The notes: generated by a model not told the origin, from the letters alone. Positions 16,006 to 25,374 are shown, numbered from the stretch's first letter. The stretch: DNA of 50,644 nucleotides from Erysipelotrichaceae bacterium (GCA_017432895.1 JAFRIG010000027.1:1-50644); one strand, 5' to 3'. Program-made: numbers and translations.

Positions 16006-17073
16006 TTATTGTGCAGCCGTGAACATATCGGTCCAGCGAGTCTGCCAAGCCTTCTTGTTGGTTCCGCACAGTTCCATGTCTTCGTATACGACATTGATAG
16101 CTGAGAACGGGGTCATTTCCTTAGCCGTGTTGGCGATTGCCGGATTGACCGGACGAGCCGTCGTCTTTGCGACTTCGTTCTGACCCTCATCGGAGATCAG
16201 CCAGTCAAGGAACAGTTTGGCATTGTCCATGTTCGGAGCATTCTTGATGATAGCTACACCGGCCGGGAGCCAGACAGCACCTTCAGAAGGATAGACCAGT
16301 CTGACTTTGTCGCCGCCGCCGTCGACTAACAGCGAGACGCACGGGTCTTCATAAGAGACACCAACGACATATTCACCTTCATAAGTGCCCTTGTAGATGG
16401 CGGAAGAAGATGAAAGCTGAACACCGTCGAGGTTGTTGATGAATTCACCGACCCATTCCCAGGCTTTCTCGTCATACGGCTCATCGCCCATGACCAGCAG
16501 CATGTTGGTCAGCTCAGCCCAGGCACTTGAAGAGTTGGCCGGGTCACCCATAGCGATCTTGCCCTTGAGTTCCGGAGCCAGCAGATCGGCATAGGAATCG
16601 AATTCATCGATGTTGAGACCTAATTCCTCATACTTCTTGATGTTGACTAACAAGGCAGCCGAACCATCAAGGCAATAGTGTGTCGTGATGCCGTTGAAGT
16701 TCTGGTAAGCTTCAGGGAGTTTGTCGTCACCGGCTGCGACATACGGTTCAAACAGCGGAACATAGTCCGGGTTGAAGGAGTTGGCATAGTTCATGCCGCC
16801 GTAGAGGATATCGCCTTGCGGATTGTCTTTTTCGGCACTGATTCTTTCCAGACACTCACCGGTACCGGCAGATACGACTTCAACATTGATGCCGTACTTC
16901 TCGCCAAAGGTGTAAGCGACTTCGATCAGCGGATCGGAGTTAGGCGAATAGATGACCAGGTCACCGCCGCCGACTGTCTCTTCTTCCTGCGCGGGTTCAT
17001 TGCTTCCGCCGCCACAGGCAGCCAGACAGGAGAGCAGCAATGCGATCATTAACAATTTAAAAAACTTTTTCAT
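16006..17073 (-). CDS. ABC importer substrate-binding lipoprotein (AfuA/FutA-like)
   Basis: 355 aa. Signal peptide with lipobox ending LAAC, lipidated Cys20, then the acidic spacer EPAQEEE. The mature part is a class II periplasmic-binding fold. Iron-binding relatives use a C-terminal Tyr-Tyr pair; I do not see one. Instead SSSSAIYKGTYEGEY followed by VGVSYEDP and PSEGAVWLPAG resembles the AfuA-like group, some of whose members bind hexose phosphates or phosphonates. A perfect cre box overlaps its promoter, which also argues for a carbon source. GGGAGG precedes the ATG. Confidence 0.88.
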   Translation of the reverse strand: MKKFFKLLMIALLLSCLAACGGGSNEPAQEEETVGGGDLVIYSPNSDPLIEVAYTFGEKYGINVEVVSAGTGECLERISAEKDNPQGDILYGGMNYANSFNPDYVPLFEPYVAAGDDKLPEAYQNFNGITTHYCLDGSAALLVNIKKYEELGLNIDEFDSYADLLAPELKGKIAMGDPANSSSAWAELTNMLLVMGDEPYDEKAWEWVGEFINNLDGVQLSSSSAIYKGTYEGEYVVGVSYEDPCVSLLVDGGGDKVRLVYPSEGAVWLPAGVAIIKNAPNMDNAKLFLDWLISDEGQNEVAKTTARPVNPAIANTAKEMTPFSAINVVYEDMELCGTNKKAWQTRWTDMFTAAQ

Positions 17074-17106
17074 TTTAGCCTCCCGGGGATACTTCCCCTA
17101 GTACCT

Positions 17107-17144
17107 ATTATATTACTTTTGCATGATAAATGAAAACGTTTACA
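17107..17144 (-). promoter_or_regulatory. promoter with CcpA cre box upstream of the AfuA-like operon
   Basis: -10 TATAAT on the minus strand at 17107-17112. The -35 region falls inside ATGAAAACGTTTACA (17130-17144), which fits the cre consensus WTGNAANCGNWNNCW at every fixed position. A small hairpin GGGGA-AGTA-TCCCC lies in the leader just before GGGAGG. CcpA binding over -35 would repress the operon when preferred sugars are present. Confidence 0.75.
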
Positions 17145-17152
17145 CTTTACAT

Positions 17153-17181
17153 ATAAAAAAGATGAGTTTTTCACTCATCTT
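17153..17181 (-). terminator. terminator after obg
   Basis: AAGATGAGT-TTTTC-ACTCATCTT, a 9-bp stem (17159-17167 with 17173-17181), followed by six T on the minus strand. The obg stop codon sits in the loop region. Confidence 0.85.
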
Positions 17182-18448
17182 CGTCCATAAAGTCGAAACT
17201 GTAGTCTCTGATGAAGACCTGATCACCGTTTTTGCAGCCCCTTTCCCGCAAAGCTTCATCGACCTTCATCCTTGACAGAGCTCTGGAGAAACGCAGCACG
17301 GAATCCTCATCCTTAAGATTGGTATTGAGGAAGAGTCTTTCGATCTTTTCCCCTTCGATGCGCCAGATCCCGTTTCCTTCGTTGTAGATCTCAAACTGCT
17401 TGGGTTCTTCGTATTTGTAGACCACTTTCTTGTCCGCCTTACCCGGATCATAGAGCGGGAACTGCGGCAGTTCTTTCAACATATCCTTGGCCTTATATAA
17501 GACCGGCATCAGCCCTTCATTGATCAGCGTGATGGCTTCAAAGACTTCGAGTTCGGGATATTTCTCTTTAAACTTCTTCAGATTTTCTTCCGCGTTATCG
17601 AGATCCATCTTGTTGGCCAAAACGATCTGCGGTCTTTCCGCAAGATTGCCCGGATACTTCTTGAGTTCTTCGTTGATGACCTCAAAATCATTGATCGGAT
17701 CTTCATGTCCCATATCCAGGACGTGGATGATCAGACGGCATCTTTCGATGTGTTTCAAAAACTCATGGCCCAAGCCCTTGCCTTCTGAAGCCCCTTCGAT
17801 AAGTCCGGGCAGATCGGCCATGACAAAGGAGGAATCCCCGACCTTGACCATGCCTAGCTGCGGTTTTAAGGTCGTAAAAGGATAATCGGCGATCTCGGGT
17901 CTGGCATTGGACACGACGGATAACAGGGTCGACTTGCCGACAGAAGGAAGTCCCACCAGTCCGACATCCGCCAAAAGTTTGAGCTCGACGATGACGTTTC
18001 TTTCCTGACCCGGTGTACCTAAAGTACAGAAATCCGGGGCATTGTTGCGGGAAGACTTGAAATGGAAGTTGCCCTTGCCGCCCTTACCGCCCTGACAGAT
18101 GACTTCTTCACTCTCCAACGTATTGAGGTCGGCCACCACTTCATCAAGATCGATATCCTTGACGATGGTCCCTAAAGGCACCTTGATGATGATATCGTCG
18201 CTGGAAGCGCCATACATGTTGTTGCCCTTGCCATTCTCCCCGTCGTTGGCTCTGATCATCTTGGAAAAACGCAGGTCCAGCAGAGTAGACTTGTTGGTAT
18301 CGACCTTGAAGATGATCGAACCGCCATTACCACCGTCGCCGCCTGACGGTCCGCCTAAGGGATTGTATTTTTCCCGCTTAAAAGCGACGATGCCGTTGCC
18401 GCCGTTGCCTGCTTTGAGTTTGAGTTTTACTTTATCGATAAATTGCAT
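17171..18448 (-). CDS. obg: Obg/CgtA GTPase
   Basis: Essential GTPase acting in 50S assembly and stress signalling. Residues 1-158 form the glycine-rich Obg fold (GGNGG, GGPSGGDGGNGG, GGKGGKGN). The G domain has P-loop GLPSVGKST, switch region TTLKPQLG, DLPGLIEG, NKMD and a C-terminal OCT domain (about 345-425). Length 425 aa is the form with OCT, as in Bacillus. It follows rpmA after a terminator-like hairpin; the upstream sequence has only a weak AGGA. Confidence 0.97.
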   Translation of the reverse strand: MQFIDKVKLKLKAGNGGNGIVAFKREKYNPLGGPSGGDGGNGGSIIFKVDTNKSTLLDLRFSKMIRANDGENGKGNNMYGASSDDIIIKVPLGTIVKDIDLDEVVADLNTLESEEVICQGGKGGKGNFHFKSSRNNAPDFCTLGTPGQERNVIVELKLLADVGLVGLPSVGKSTLLSVVSNARPEIADYPFTTLKPQLGMVKVGDSSFVMADLPGLIEGASEGKGLGHEFLKHIERCRLIIHVLDMGHEDPINDFEVINEELKKYPGNLAERPQIVLANKMDLDNAEENLKKFKEKYPELEVFEAITLINEGLMPVLYKAKDMLKELPQFPLYDPGKADKKVVYKYEEPKQFEIYNEGNGIWRIEGEKIERLFLNTNLKDEDSVLRFSRALSRMKVDEALRERGCKNGDQVFIRDYSFDFMDEDE

Positions 18449-18460
18449 AGTCCTGTTTTA

Positions 18461-18482
18461 AAAAAAGCCCGCAAAGGGCTTT
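18461..18482 (-). terminator. hairpin between rpmA and obg
   Basis: AAAGCCC-GCAAA-GGGCTTT, a 7-bp stem (18464-18470 with 18476-18482), with a T run on the minus strand. Probably a partial terminator that lets less transcript reach obg than the ribosomal protein genes. Confidence 0.75.
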
Positions 18483-18495
18483 AGATTCCAGATCA

Positions 18496-18780
18496 TTAAG
18501 CTACGGGATAAACAGATACCTTGGTCCTGTTCTTGCCTAAGTGTTCGTATTTGACGACACCGTCGATCAGACAGAATAAAGTATCATCGCCGCCCTTCTT
18601 AACATTCTCACCCGGATGGATCTTCGTACCTCTCTGACGGTAGATGATGGAACCGGCTGTCGCAAACTGACCGTCGGCCAGCTTGGCGCCTAAACGCTTG
18701 GAATGTGAATCACGGCCGTTCTTAGTCGAACCTACACCTTTTTTCGAAGCGAAGAACTGAATATCTAATACATATTTCAT
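18496..18780 (-). CDS. rpmA: ribosomal protein L27 precursor
   Basis: 94-aa large-subunit protein whose mature N-terminus reaches the peptidyl transferase centre. It carries the Bacillota N-terminal extension [10 protein letters not shown] followed by [15 protein letters not shown]; the known processing site in this family is between FF and A, cut by Prp. The prp gene lies directly upstream. AAAGGAAG is 9 nt before the ATG. Confidence 0.97.
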   Translation of the reverse strand: MKYVLDIQFFASKKGVGSTKNGRDSHSKRLGAKLADGQFATAGSIIYRQRGTKIHPGENVKKGGDDTLFCLIDGVVKYEHLGKNRTKVSVYPVA

Positions 18781-18785
18781 GTGTT

Positions 18786-19091
18786 TTACTTCCTTTCTAC
18801 TTTTATGAAGTCCCCATAGGAGGCTTCAATAGTTTTTATCTGCATAATAACCAATTCGAAGTAGTCCTGGACCACTTGCGAATCACTGTGATCAGCGATT
18901 GTTATCCGGTTTTCTTCCTGAATGATCTCAACGTCTTCATTTAAGGCATCAAGCGCATTCATGAAACCGAACATGATCGAGCTTACCGAAGCACAGATCA
19001 GGTCCTTGCCATACTCGCCATATTCAGCGTGTCCGCTGACTTGTAACGACAGGTAACGGCCTTCCTCATGCCTGAATTTCGCCAGGATCAT
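18786..19091 (-). CDS. prp: Prp, cysteine protease for L27
   Basis: 101-aa YsxB family protease that removes the L27 extension. The catalytic pair is visible: His21 in VSGHAEYG and Cys33 in DLICASVSS. It overlaps rplU by one base and ends 5 nt before rpmA, the standard rplU-prp-rpmA order. Confidence 0.95.
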   Translation of the reverse strand: MILAKFRHEEGRYLSLQVSGHAEYGEYGKDLICASVSSIMFGFMNALDALNEDVEIIQEENRITIADHSDSQVVQDYFELVIMQIKTIEASYGDFIKVERK

Positions 19092-19399
19092 TAGCCGATC
19101 TTTTCAACAGTCAACTTAGTGTATGGCTGACGATGGCCCTGTTTGAGTCTGGTAGAACCGACTTTTGACTTGTACTTGAAGATGACGATCTTCTTTCCCT
19201 TGCCCTGCTTTTCAACCTTGCAGCTGACCTTGGCACCTTCGACATACGGAGTACCTAAAGTGAGACTGCCGTTTTCCAAAGCTACGACTTTGTCAAAAAC
19301 ATAATTCTTGCCTTCTTCGACGTCCAGTTTTTCAACATAGATCGTCTGGCCCTCTTCGACCTTCAGCTGCTTGCCACCGGTCTCGATGATTGCGTACAT
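19091..19399 (-). CDS. rplU: ribosomal protein L21
   Basis: 102-aa large-subunit protein, first gene of the rplU-prp-rpmA operon. [18 protein letters not shown] is the typical N-terminus, and the C-terminus has the conserved [20 protein letters not shown] segment. AAGGAGG lies 6-7 nt before the ATG. A 5' leader with stem-loops precedes it. Confidence 0.98.
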   Translation of the reverse strand: MYAIIETGGKQLKVEEGQTIYVEKLDVEEGKNYVFDKVVALENGSLTLGTPYVEGAKVSCKVEKQGKGKKIVIFKYKSKVGSTRLKQGHRQPYTKLTVEKIG

Positions 19400-19500
19400 A
19401 GTGCACCTCCTTTATTTAGATTCAGACTCGCCATTAAGGTGATCCAAGGATGCTTAAACCTTCTCTGAGCGGTTATAATCCCCTCTAAGGAGGGACTACA
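19400..19500 (-). ncRNA. candidate L21 leader (ribosomal protein leader RNA)
   Basis: About 100 nt between the promoter and rplU. It includes a hairpin CCCTC-CTTA-GAGGG on the minus strand (complement of 19481-19494) and a GC-containing region that ends GGCGAGTC before AAGGAGG. Bacillota L21 operons are known to carry an L21 leader in this position; the sequence was not matched to a covariance model here. Confidence 0.6.
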
Positions 19501-19508
19501 ACATAAGT

Positions 19509-19537
19509 ATCATAGCAGAACAAAAAGCTTTTTTCAA
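19509..19537 (-). promoter_or_regulatory. rplU promoter
   Basis: Minus strand: -35 TTGAAA (19532-19537), 17-bp spacer, -10 TATGAT (19509-19514). Confidence 0.7.
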
Positions 19538-19559
19538 TGAAAACTTTTCATTTTTCCGC

Positions 19560-20228
19560 TTATTTGTAAGTAACGGGCTCCCCTTTATCGATCAGGATCG
19601 GATCCAGGATCTTCAGTTTGGACATCGGCCCGATCTTCAGCTTCACAAGCACCCTCAAAGCGTGTTTGGAATGGACATCATGCATGAAAGCCATCTTCAT
19701 GATCTTGAGCTTGTGAGCCTTGCACATATCGTATAATTCCGGGAAACGATCGGCCTGATAGATCAGATAAGCCTCGCCATTGGCCTTCATGAATCTTCTT
19801 AAAGAAACAAAGAGTTCTTCTAATGGCAAAGACTCTTCAAACATCGCTTCCTTTAGATATTTATCATCGGTAACATTGTTCATCTCAAAAAACGGAGGAT
19901 TACAGATAATCACATCAAACTTTTCACACTCAAGATCCTGAATGCGGCTGTTGATCAATGTGAAGTTACAATCATGACGTTTGAGATTTTCTTCGGCTAT
20001 CTTTAAGGCATCTTCATGGATATCCACACCACACAATTTATCCGCCCCATGGTAGTGGGCATACAGCAGCAAGGCGCCGGTATTGGTACCGATATCCAGC
20101 ACGGACTTATGTTTCATCAGATCCAGAAACATCCCCAGTACTGCCGTATCGGTGTTGACCTTGTAAGGACAATCGCCCTGATAGAACTCGTAATCGATGA
20201 ATTTGAGATGATCAGTTTTCTTCTTCAT
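19560..20228 (-). CDS. tRNA1(Val) (adenine37-N6)-methyltransferase family protein (TrmN6/YabB)
   Basis: 222 aa from ATG 20228, the first position where the sequence looks like the family (MKKKTDHLKFIDYEFYQGDCPYKVNTDTAVLG). The longer open frame upstream is only the antisense-free shadow of the kinase gene. SAM motif I is VLDIGTNTGAL (43-53) and the N6-adenine motif is NPPF (110-113). The substrate-binding opening resembles YabB/TrmN6. Its start overlaps the kinase gene by 17 bp, so it is the last gene of the dnaE operon. Confidence 0.88.
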   Translation of the reverse strand: MKKKTDHLKFIDYEFYQGDCPYKVNTDTAVLGMFLDLMKHKSVLDIGTNTGALLLYAHYHGADKLCGVDIHEDALKIAEENLKRHDCNFTLINSRIQDLECEKFDVIICNPPFFEMNNVTDDKYLKEAMFEESLPLEELFVSLRRFMKANGEAYLIYQADRFPELYDMCKAHKLKIMKMAFMHDVHSKHALRVLVKLKIGPMSKLKILDPILIDKGEPVTYK

Positions 20229-21666
20229 AATCCCTGTCCAGTTCAAACCAGAACGTCGAACCCTCACCCAGTTTCGATTCCACGCCATAGCGGGCCTTGT
20301 GAGCTTCCAGGATCGCCTTGGCGATCGCCAGACCCAGACCCGTGGAATTGACGGAACGGTTGAAGTTTTTATCCACTTTATAATAGCGATCCCAGATATA
20401 AGGCAAAGCTTCCGGCGAGATGCCGTTTCCGTTGTCGATGACTTCCAGACGTACCTTCTCTTCATCGGCTCTTATCCTGACTTTGATCTTGGAACCGGTA
20501 TCGGAATACTTCAAAGCATTGGAAAGGAAGTTGTAGATGACTTGCGAAAGTTTGATCTCATCGGCATAGACGACGCAATCGTCAAGATCCAGTATCAGTT
20601 CGGTATCTCTTTCCGTGATCGCCTTAGACAAAAGTAATACGACCTTCTCCGTCGCCTCCCGCAGATCGAAGTTGTCCCTCTTGACTTCGATCACCCCGGA
20701 CTGCAGCTTGGAAAGTTCCGCCATATCCGAAACCAGCTTATTGAGATATTCGGTCTCTTCCAGGATGACATCGAGATGTTCGTTGCGCTTCTTGGGATCA
20801 TCACCCGAGATATCCTTGATCATTTCGGCATAGGCCTTGATCATGGTCAAAGGTGTCTTGATATCATGCGAGACATTGGCGACCAGGTCCTTGCGCAGAT
20901 CGTTGACCTTGGAAAGCTTGTCGGTGGCATCGTCCAGTGTGGAAGCCAGATCGTTGATCTCCGAAAAGGAATTGGTCTCAAACTTCACGTCGTAATCACC
21001 CTGAGCCAGCTTGTTGGCCTCATCCTTCATTTTGATGATGGGCGAAGAGATCCTCCTGGCCAGGAATAATGCCACCAGCAAGGCGATAAAGACCACGATG
21101 GCGGCGATATATAAATATTGATTAAGAATGAAGTCGATATAGGACTCGACCGGCTCCAGTGGCGTATTTAAGATCAGATAGTAGTTGGCCAGATTGGTCT
21201 TGATCTGTTTGCCATACAGTAACATCTCCAGATCGGCATATTGGGAAAGAATGGTCGTCGAAAAAGGATTCTCCCTTTTTATCAGTTCGATCATCTTTAA
21301 GGGTTCCTGCCTGATCGTAAAAAGTTCTTCGCCGACCGTGATCGGTTTATCCAGCATGCATAACTGGCCCAAGGAATCCGGCGGATAGTAGATGTTTTTG
21401 CCGTTTTCGTTATAGATGATGGCGCAGACGTTGTTGCCGATGACGGTCCTGGCGGCCGATTCGATGTCCTTTTCATCGACATCATCATTAAGCAATAGAG
21501 ACTCCATCGTCGCCGAGATCACATCGATGGTCTTGATACGGTCATTGCGGTAATAGGGTTTGATCAAAACGACCAGAAGAAAACCCAGCAGTAACATGAT
21601 CGATACCGAGAATCCTAAGAAATAGAGCCAGGTCGAAAACCTGATGCCTTTAAAATTAAACTTCAA
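20212..21666 (-). CDS. sensor histidine kinase (HAMP, HisKA, HATPase)
   Basis: 484 aa. Membrane helices near 13-36 and 183-204 flank an extracellular sensor of about 145 residues. HAMP follows (205-258), then the H box VSHDIKTPL with His267, the N box NFLSNALKYS, the G1 box DNGNGIS and G2 STGLGLAIA. Overlaps the response regulator gene by 11 bp. The signal is unknown; the sensor region has no motif I recognise. Confidence 0.93.
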   Translation of the reverse strand: MKFNFKGIRFSTWLYFLGFSVSIMLLLGFLLVVLIKPYYRNDRIKTIDVISATMESLLLNDDVDEKDIESAARTVIGNNVCAIIYNENGKNIYYPPDSLGQLCMLDKPITVGEELFTIRQEPLKMIELIKRENPFSTTILSQYADLEMLLYGKQIKTNLANYYLILNTPLEPVESYIDFILNQYLYIAAIVVFIALLVALFLARRISSPIIKMKDEANKLAQGDYDVKFETNSFSEINDLASTLDDATDKLSKVNDLRKDLVANVSHDIKTPLTMIKAYAEMIKDISGDDPKKRNEHLDVILEETEYLNKLVSDMAELSKLQSGVIEVKRDNFDLREATEKVVLLLSKAITERDTELILDLDDCVVYADEIKLSQVIYNFLSNALKYSDTGSKIKVRIRADEEKVRLEVIDNGNGISPEALPYIWDRYYKVDKNFNRSVNSTGLGLAIAKAILEAHKARYGVESKLGEGSTFWFELDRDYEEEN

Positions 21667-22315
21667 ACTTGTATCCCATGCCTCTTACGGTCACGATATG
21701 CTCCGCATAGGGACCGAGGTCTTTTCTGAGCATTTTGATATGCGTATCGATAGTCCGATCGTCTTCATAGTAATCGGTCTGCCAGACGCTGGAAAGCAGC
21801 TTGTCGCGGCCGATGGCGATATTCTTGTTTTCCACCAGATAGATCAATAGATCCAGTTCCTTGGGCGTCAAAGTGACCTTGTTTCCATCCACCGTGACAC
21901 TGCGGCCGTCAACATCGATCACCAGACTATCGATCACATACTTCTCATTGCTGCGGGAAGAATTCCGTTCGCAAACCACCTTGATCCTGGCCATCAGTTC
22001 CTTGGGCGAAAAAGGTTTGGTCACATAGTCGTCCACTCCGATGTCGAAAGAAAAAAGCTTGTCGTCTTCTTCCGTCCGCGCCGACAACATGATGATGGGG
22101 ACATCCTTGATGGACTTGATCCTTTTACAGGCTGAAAAGCCGTCCAGTTCCGGCATCATGATATCCAGGATGACGCAATCGTAGTTGCCGTTGCGGACCT
22201 TTTCGATCGCATCCAGACCGTTGCTGGCCTGATCGCACTCGTAGTCCATCGCCTTGGCATACTCCGATACCACTTCCCTGATCTTGACTTCGTCATCAAC
22301 GATGAGTATCTTCAT
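21656..22315 (-). CDS. OmpR/PhoB-family response regulator
   Basis: 219 aa. Receiver domain with acidic pocket VDDE (7-9), phospho-acceptor Asp51 in VILDIMMPELDG, conserved Thr in LSAR and Lys in TKPFSPKEL. The C-terminal winged helix (about 125-219) includes TPKELDLLIYL and the recognition helix region DDRTIDTHIKMLRKDL. AGGAGG precedes the ATG. Begins 11 nt after the dnaE stop and overlaps its kinase, so it is in the dnaE operon. Confidence 0.94.
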   Translation of the reverse strand: MKILIVDDEVKIREVVSEYAKAMDYECDQASNGLDAIEKVRNGNYDCVILDIMMPELDGFSACKRIKSIKDVPIIMLSARTEEDDKLFSFDIGVDDYVTKPFSPKELMARIKVVCERNSSRSNEKYVIDSLVIDVDGRSVTVDGNKVTLTPKELDLLIYLVENKNIAIGRDKLLSSVWQTDYYEDDRTIDTHIKMLRKDLGPYAEHIVTVRGMGYKFEV

Positions 22316-22326
22316 TTTTCAACCTC

Positions 22327-25300
22327 CTAAAAGATCTGTAAACTCCTGGCCAGGCAGGAAGTTTCCTTCTCCATCTTTCCTTCAAACAGCACATATTTGC
22401 CCTTCAGCAATTGGGAAGAATGCATGGCGTAAAGCCTGGGCATCACCGCCAGCGACAGCGAACCGTTGTCGTCGATCAAATCCACGAAAGCCATCATCTC
22501 CCCTTTCTTGGTGCGCAAAGACTTGACTCTTTTGATCAGGCCAAAGCCCTGCACATTGCCGTTTCTTACAGATAAATTATACAGACTATCGGTCCTGATA
22601 TCGTACTTTTTCTTGACCGCCGTGATCGGATTGAAAGTGAAATAGAAACCCAGGACGTTCTTTTCGTTTTCCGCCGAAACCATGACATCGTCATTAAGCT
22701 CTTCGATGATCGGCGCATCATCGTATTCTTCCATCAAAGATATCTCGTCCTTATGCGCATTGGCATACATCAGCACGTTGTTCAAGGAATCGATCATCGT
22801 ATGTCTTGAATGTCTGAACTCATCGAATGCTCCCGCAAAGATCAGATTCTCCAGGACGTTTCTTTCCACGCCCCTTATCGTCAATCTGGTGATCGTCGAT
22901 ACGTAGTCCTTGAACGGTCCATTCTCGATCCTTTCTTCGATGATCTTATTGGCCGAGATCGAACCCACATCCCGACAGATACCGAAAGGCATGATGATGG
23001 CATCATCTCTAATAACATAGCCAAGCTGCGAACCGTTCATGGAGATGCCCTTGATCTTCTGGCCGATGCTTTGACATTCGGAAATGTAATCGTAAGTCTT
23101 GGATTGGGAACCCATGACCCCATTTAGTAAGGCCTTATAGAAATATAAAGGATAGTTGGCTTTCAAATATGCCAACTGATAGGCCACATAGGCATAGGCG
23201 ATGGAATGGGACTTGTTGAAGCCGTAATTGGCGAACTCCAAAATCAAAGAATAGACCCTTTCCGCCACCTCCTGCCGGTAATTGTTAGCAAGACAGCCAT
23301 CGATGAAATCGGAATGAAGCTTCTCCAGTTCCGACAGTTTCTTCTTGGACATCGCCTTACGTAAAATATCCGCCTTGCCATAGCTGAAACCCGCCATGAC
23401 CCTGGCGATGTTGATGATCTGTTCCTGATAGACGATGATGCCGTAGGTCTCTTTTAAGATCGGTTTGAGACTCGGGTGGATGTATTCGACCTTTTCCGGT
23501 GCCGCTCTATACTCCAAGAAAGTCGGAATGTTCTTCATCGGACCCGGTCTGTATAAGGCGATAGTCATGCCGATCTCTTCAAAATTGCGGGGCTTCATCT
23601 TGCGGATCAGATTGCGCATGCCACCCGATTCCAGCTGGAAGATGCCCATGACATTGACATTGGAGATCAGGTCGAAGGTCTTCTTGTCATCCAAAGGGAT
23701 ACTCAAAATATCGAAGGGTTCGACCTTCTTGATCTCATCGACGATCTCGGTGATGATACCCAGATTGCGCAAAGCCAGAAAGTCCATCTTGATCAGACCG
23801 AACTCTTCCAGATGTTCCATCGTGTACTGGGTCGAATAGATATCTTCTTCCACTTTGCATACCGGCACGACCTCATCCAACGGTTTGCGGGACATGACGA
23901 TACCGGCCGCATGGGTCGATTCGTGTCGGGGGAAGAATTCCAGTTTGCGGCTGATCCGATACAAACGGCGATAGCGGCTGTCCGCTTCGATCTTCTGTTT
24001 GAACAGAGGTATCGTATCGTAGGCCTTGGCCAGATCCATGTCCTGGACATTGGGAATGAGCTTGCATATGCTGTCGATATCCCTGATCGGATAATTCAAA
24101 ACTCTGCCCACATCTCTAAGGACCTGCTTGGCCTTCAAAGTGCCATACGTGATGATGTGACCCACATGGTCCAGACCGTACTTGTCGCGGACATAGGCGA
24201 TGACTTCATCCCTTCTATCATCAGGGAAGTCGGTATCGATATCGGGCATCGAGATCCTTTCCGGATTCAAAAATCTTTCAAAGATCAGACCATAGGCCAA
24301 AGGATCGATATCCGTGATACCCAGACAATATGAAACCAAAGAACCGGCTGCCGAACCTCGACCCGGCCCAACCATGATGCCGTTTTTCTTGGCATATAAG
24401 ATGAAATCGTAGACGATCAAAAAATAATCCTCAAAATGCATCTTCAAAATGACGCTCAGTTCATAATCCAGACGTCTGGCATAATCGTTGGTCACCTTGC
24501 CTTTAAGACGTCTCTTCAAGCCTTCCTTGCACAACATGACCAGATAGTCTTTGGAAGCTATCCCCTTTTTATTCTCATAGACCGGCAAAGATGTGTTGAA
24601 AGACATCGTCACGTTGCAGGATCTGGCCAGTTCATTGCAGGCTTCCAGATCGTCATATTCATAAAGCGCTTCGTATTCGTTTTTATCCAGGAAATGTCTC
24701 CCGCTTTCTTCAATGCTGTTGACATCATCCAGGATCTGCTTGTCCCTGATACAGCGAAGGACATTGAACTCGTCAAAATCGTCCCTTTCCAGATAATAAG
24801 TCCGGCTTAAAGCTATCGTTTTGATCCCTCTTTGCTTCAAAAGCGGCTTTAAAAGCTGATCTCTGCGGGCATTGACCGCAATATCGTGATCGATGAGACC
24901 GACGATGTATTCGCCAAACCACTCCGCCTGTCTGTCTAACATCTGCTGTACATCCTTGCCGGTATCGATGACATAAGTCAAAGGCATCCGATCAGACAGC
25001 AGACACAGGATATTGCCATAGCGGTATCTGTTTAAGATCTCCAGATCTATGATCTTTTCTTCATGGGTACAGATATGACTTGAAAGTCCCATCAGATTGC
25101 GATAGCCTTCATCATTGGCCGCATAAAGGATAATAGTATAGACTCTTTCTTCCAGTCTCAGATCGCATTCCAGGCCATATATAGGCTTGATATGAGCTTT
25201 TTCGCAGGCCTTCTTGAAAGCCATGGCTCCCGCTAAAACGTTTCTATCGACCAAGCCCAGAGCTTCATAGCCGTAGTTTTTCCCATAAGAAATGATCCCT

Positions 25301-25362
25301 TCGATCGAACACATCGAAGAAAGCAGACTATAGACGCTTCTTATATATAAAGGACAGCTCAT
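22327..25362 (-). CDS. dnaE: DNA polymerase III alpha subunit DnaE
   Basis: Replicative C-family polymerase. Starting at ATG 25362 gives MSCPLYIRSVYSLL, which aligns with DnaE N-termini; the open frame extends 10 codons further without support. The catalytic site shows GPGRGSAAGS and the PDIDTDF aspartates; a later HESTHAAG, FGLIKMDFLAL and YRPGPM match the palm and fingers, and an OB fold lies near the C-terminus. About 1011 aa, slightly short. The PHP domain has lost metal ligands (HxH is replaced by YIR, and TDH by VDR), so it cannot proofread. No ribosome binding site; predicted leaderless. Confidence 0.96.
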   Translation of the reverse strand: MSCPLYIRSVYSLLSSMCSIEGIISYGKNYGYEALGLVDRNVLAGAMAFKKACEKAHIKPIYGLECDLRLEERVYTIILYAANDEGYRNLMGLSSHICTHEEKIIDLEILNRYRYGNILCLLSDRMPLTYVIDTGKDVQQMLDRQAEWFGEYIVGLIDHDIAVNARRDQLLKPLLKQRGIKTIALSRTYYLERDDFDEFNVLRCIRDKQILDDVNSIEESGRHFLDKNEYEALYEYDDLEACNELARSCNVTMSFNTSLPVYENKKGIASKDYLVMLCKEGLKRRLKGKVTNDYARRLDYELSVILKMHFEDYFLIVYDFILYAKKNGIMVGPGRGSAAGSLVSYCLGITDIDPLAYGLIFERFLNPERISMPDIDTDFPDDRRDEVIAYVRDKYGLDHVGHIITYGTLKAKQVLRDVGRVLNYPIRDIDSICKLIPNVQDMDLAKAYDTIPLFKQKIEADSRYRRLYRISRKLEFFPRHESTHAAGIVMSRKPLDEVVPVCKVEEDIYSTQYTMEHLEEFGLIKMDFLALRNLGIITEIVDEIKKVEPFDILSIPLDDKKTFDLISNVNVMGIFQLESGGMRNLIRKMKPRNFEEIGMTIALYRPGPMKNIPTFLEYRAAPEKVEYIHPSLKPILKETYGIIVYQEQIINIARVMAGFSYGKADILRKAMSKKKLSELEKLHSDFIDGCLANNYRQEVAERVYSLILEFANYGFNKSHSIAYAYVAYQLAYLKANYPLYFYKALLNGVMGSQSKTYDYISECQSIGQKIKGISMNGSQLGYVIRDDAIIMPFGICRDVGSISANKIIEERIENGPFKDYVSTITRLTIRGVERNVLENLIFAGAFDEFRHSRHTMIDSLNNVLMYANAHKDEISLMEEYDDAPIIEELNDDVMVSAENEKNVLGFYFTFNPITAVKKKYDIRTDSLYNLSVRNGNVQGFGLIKRVKSLRTKKGEMMAFVDLIDDNGSLSLAVMPRLYAMHSSQLLKGKYVLFEGKMEKETSCLARSLQIF

Positions 25363-25374
25363 AATATCATTATA
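25363..25374 (-). promoter_or_regulatory. dnaE promoter -10, predicted leaderless
   Basis: Minus strand TATAAT (25369-25374), then GATATT, then ATG. The 15-nt block TATAATGATATTATG differs by one base from the block before the Y-family polymerase. No strong -35 is visible. Confidence 0.6.

Noticed and set aside
20229..20465. N-terminal extension of the trmN6 reading frame
   Set aside because: It reads through the kinase gene in another frame, is rich in Arg, Trp and Ser unlike a real protein, and the family-like sequence starts at ATG 20228.
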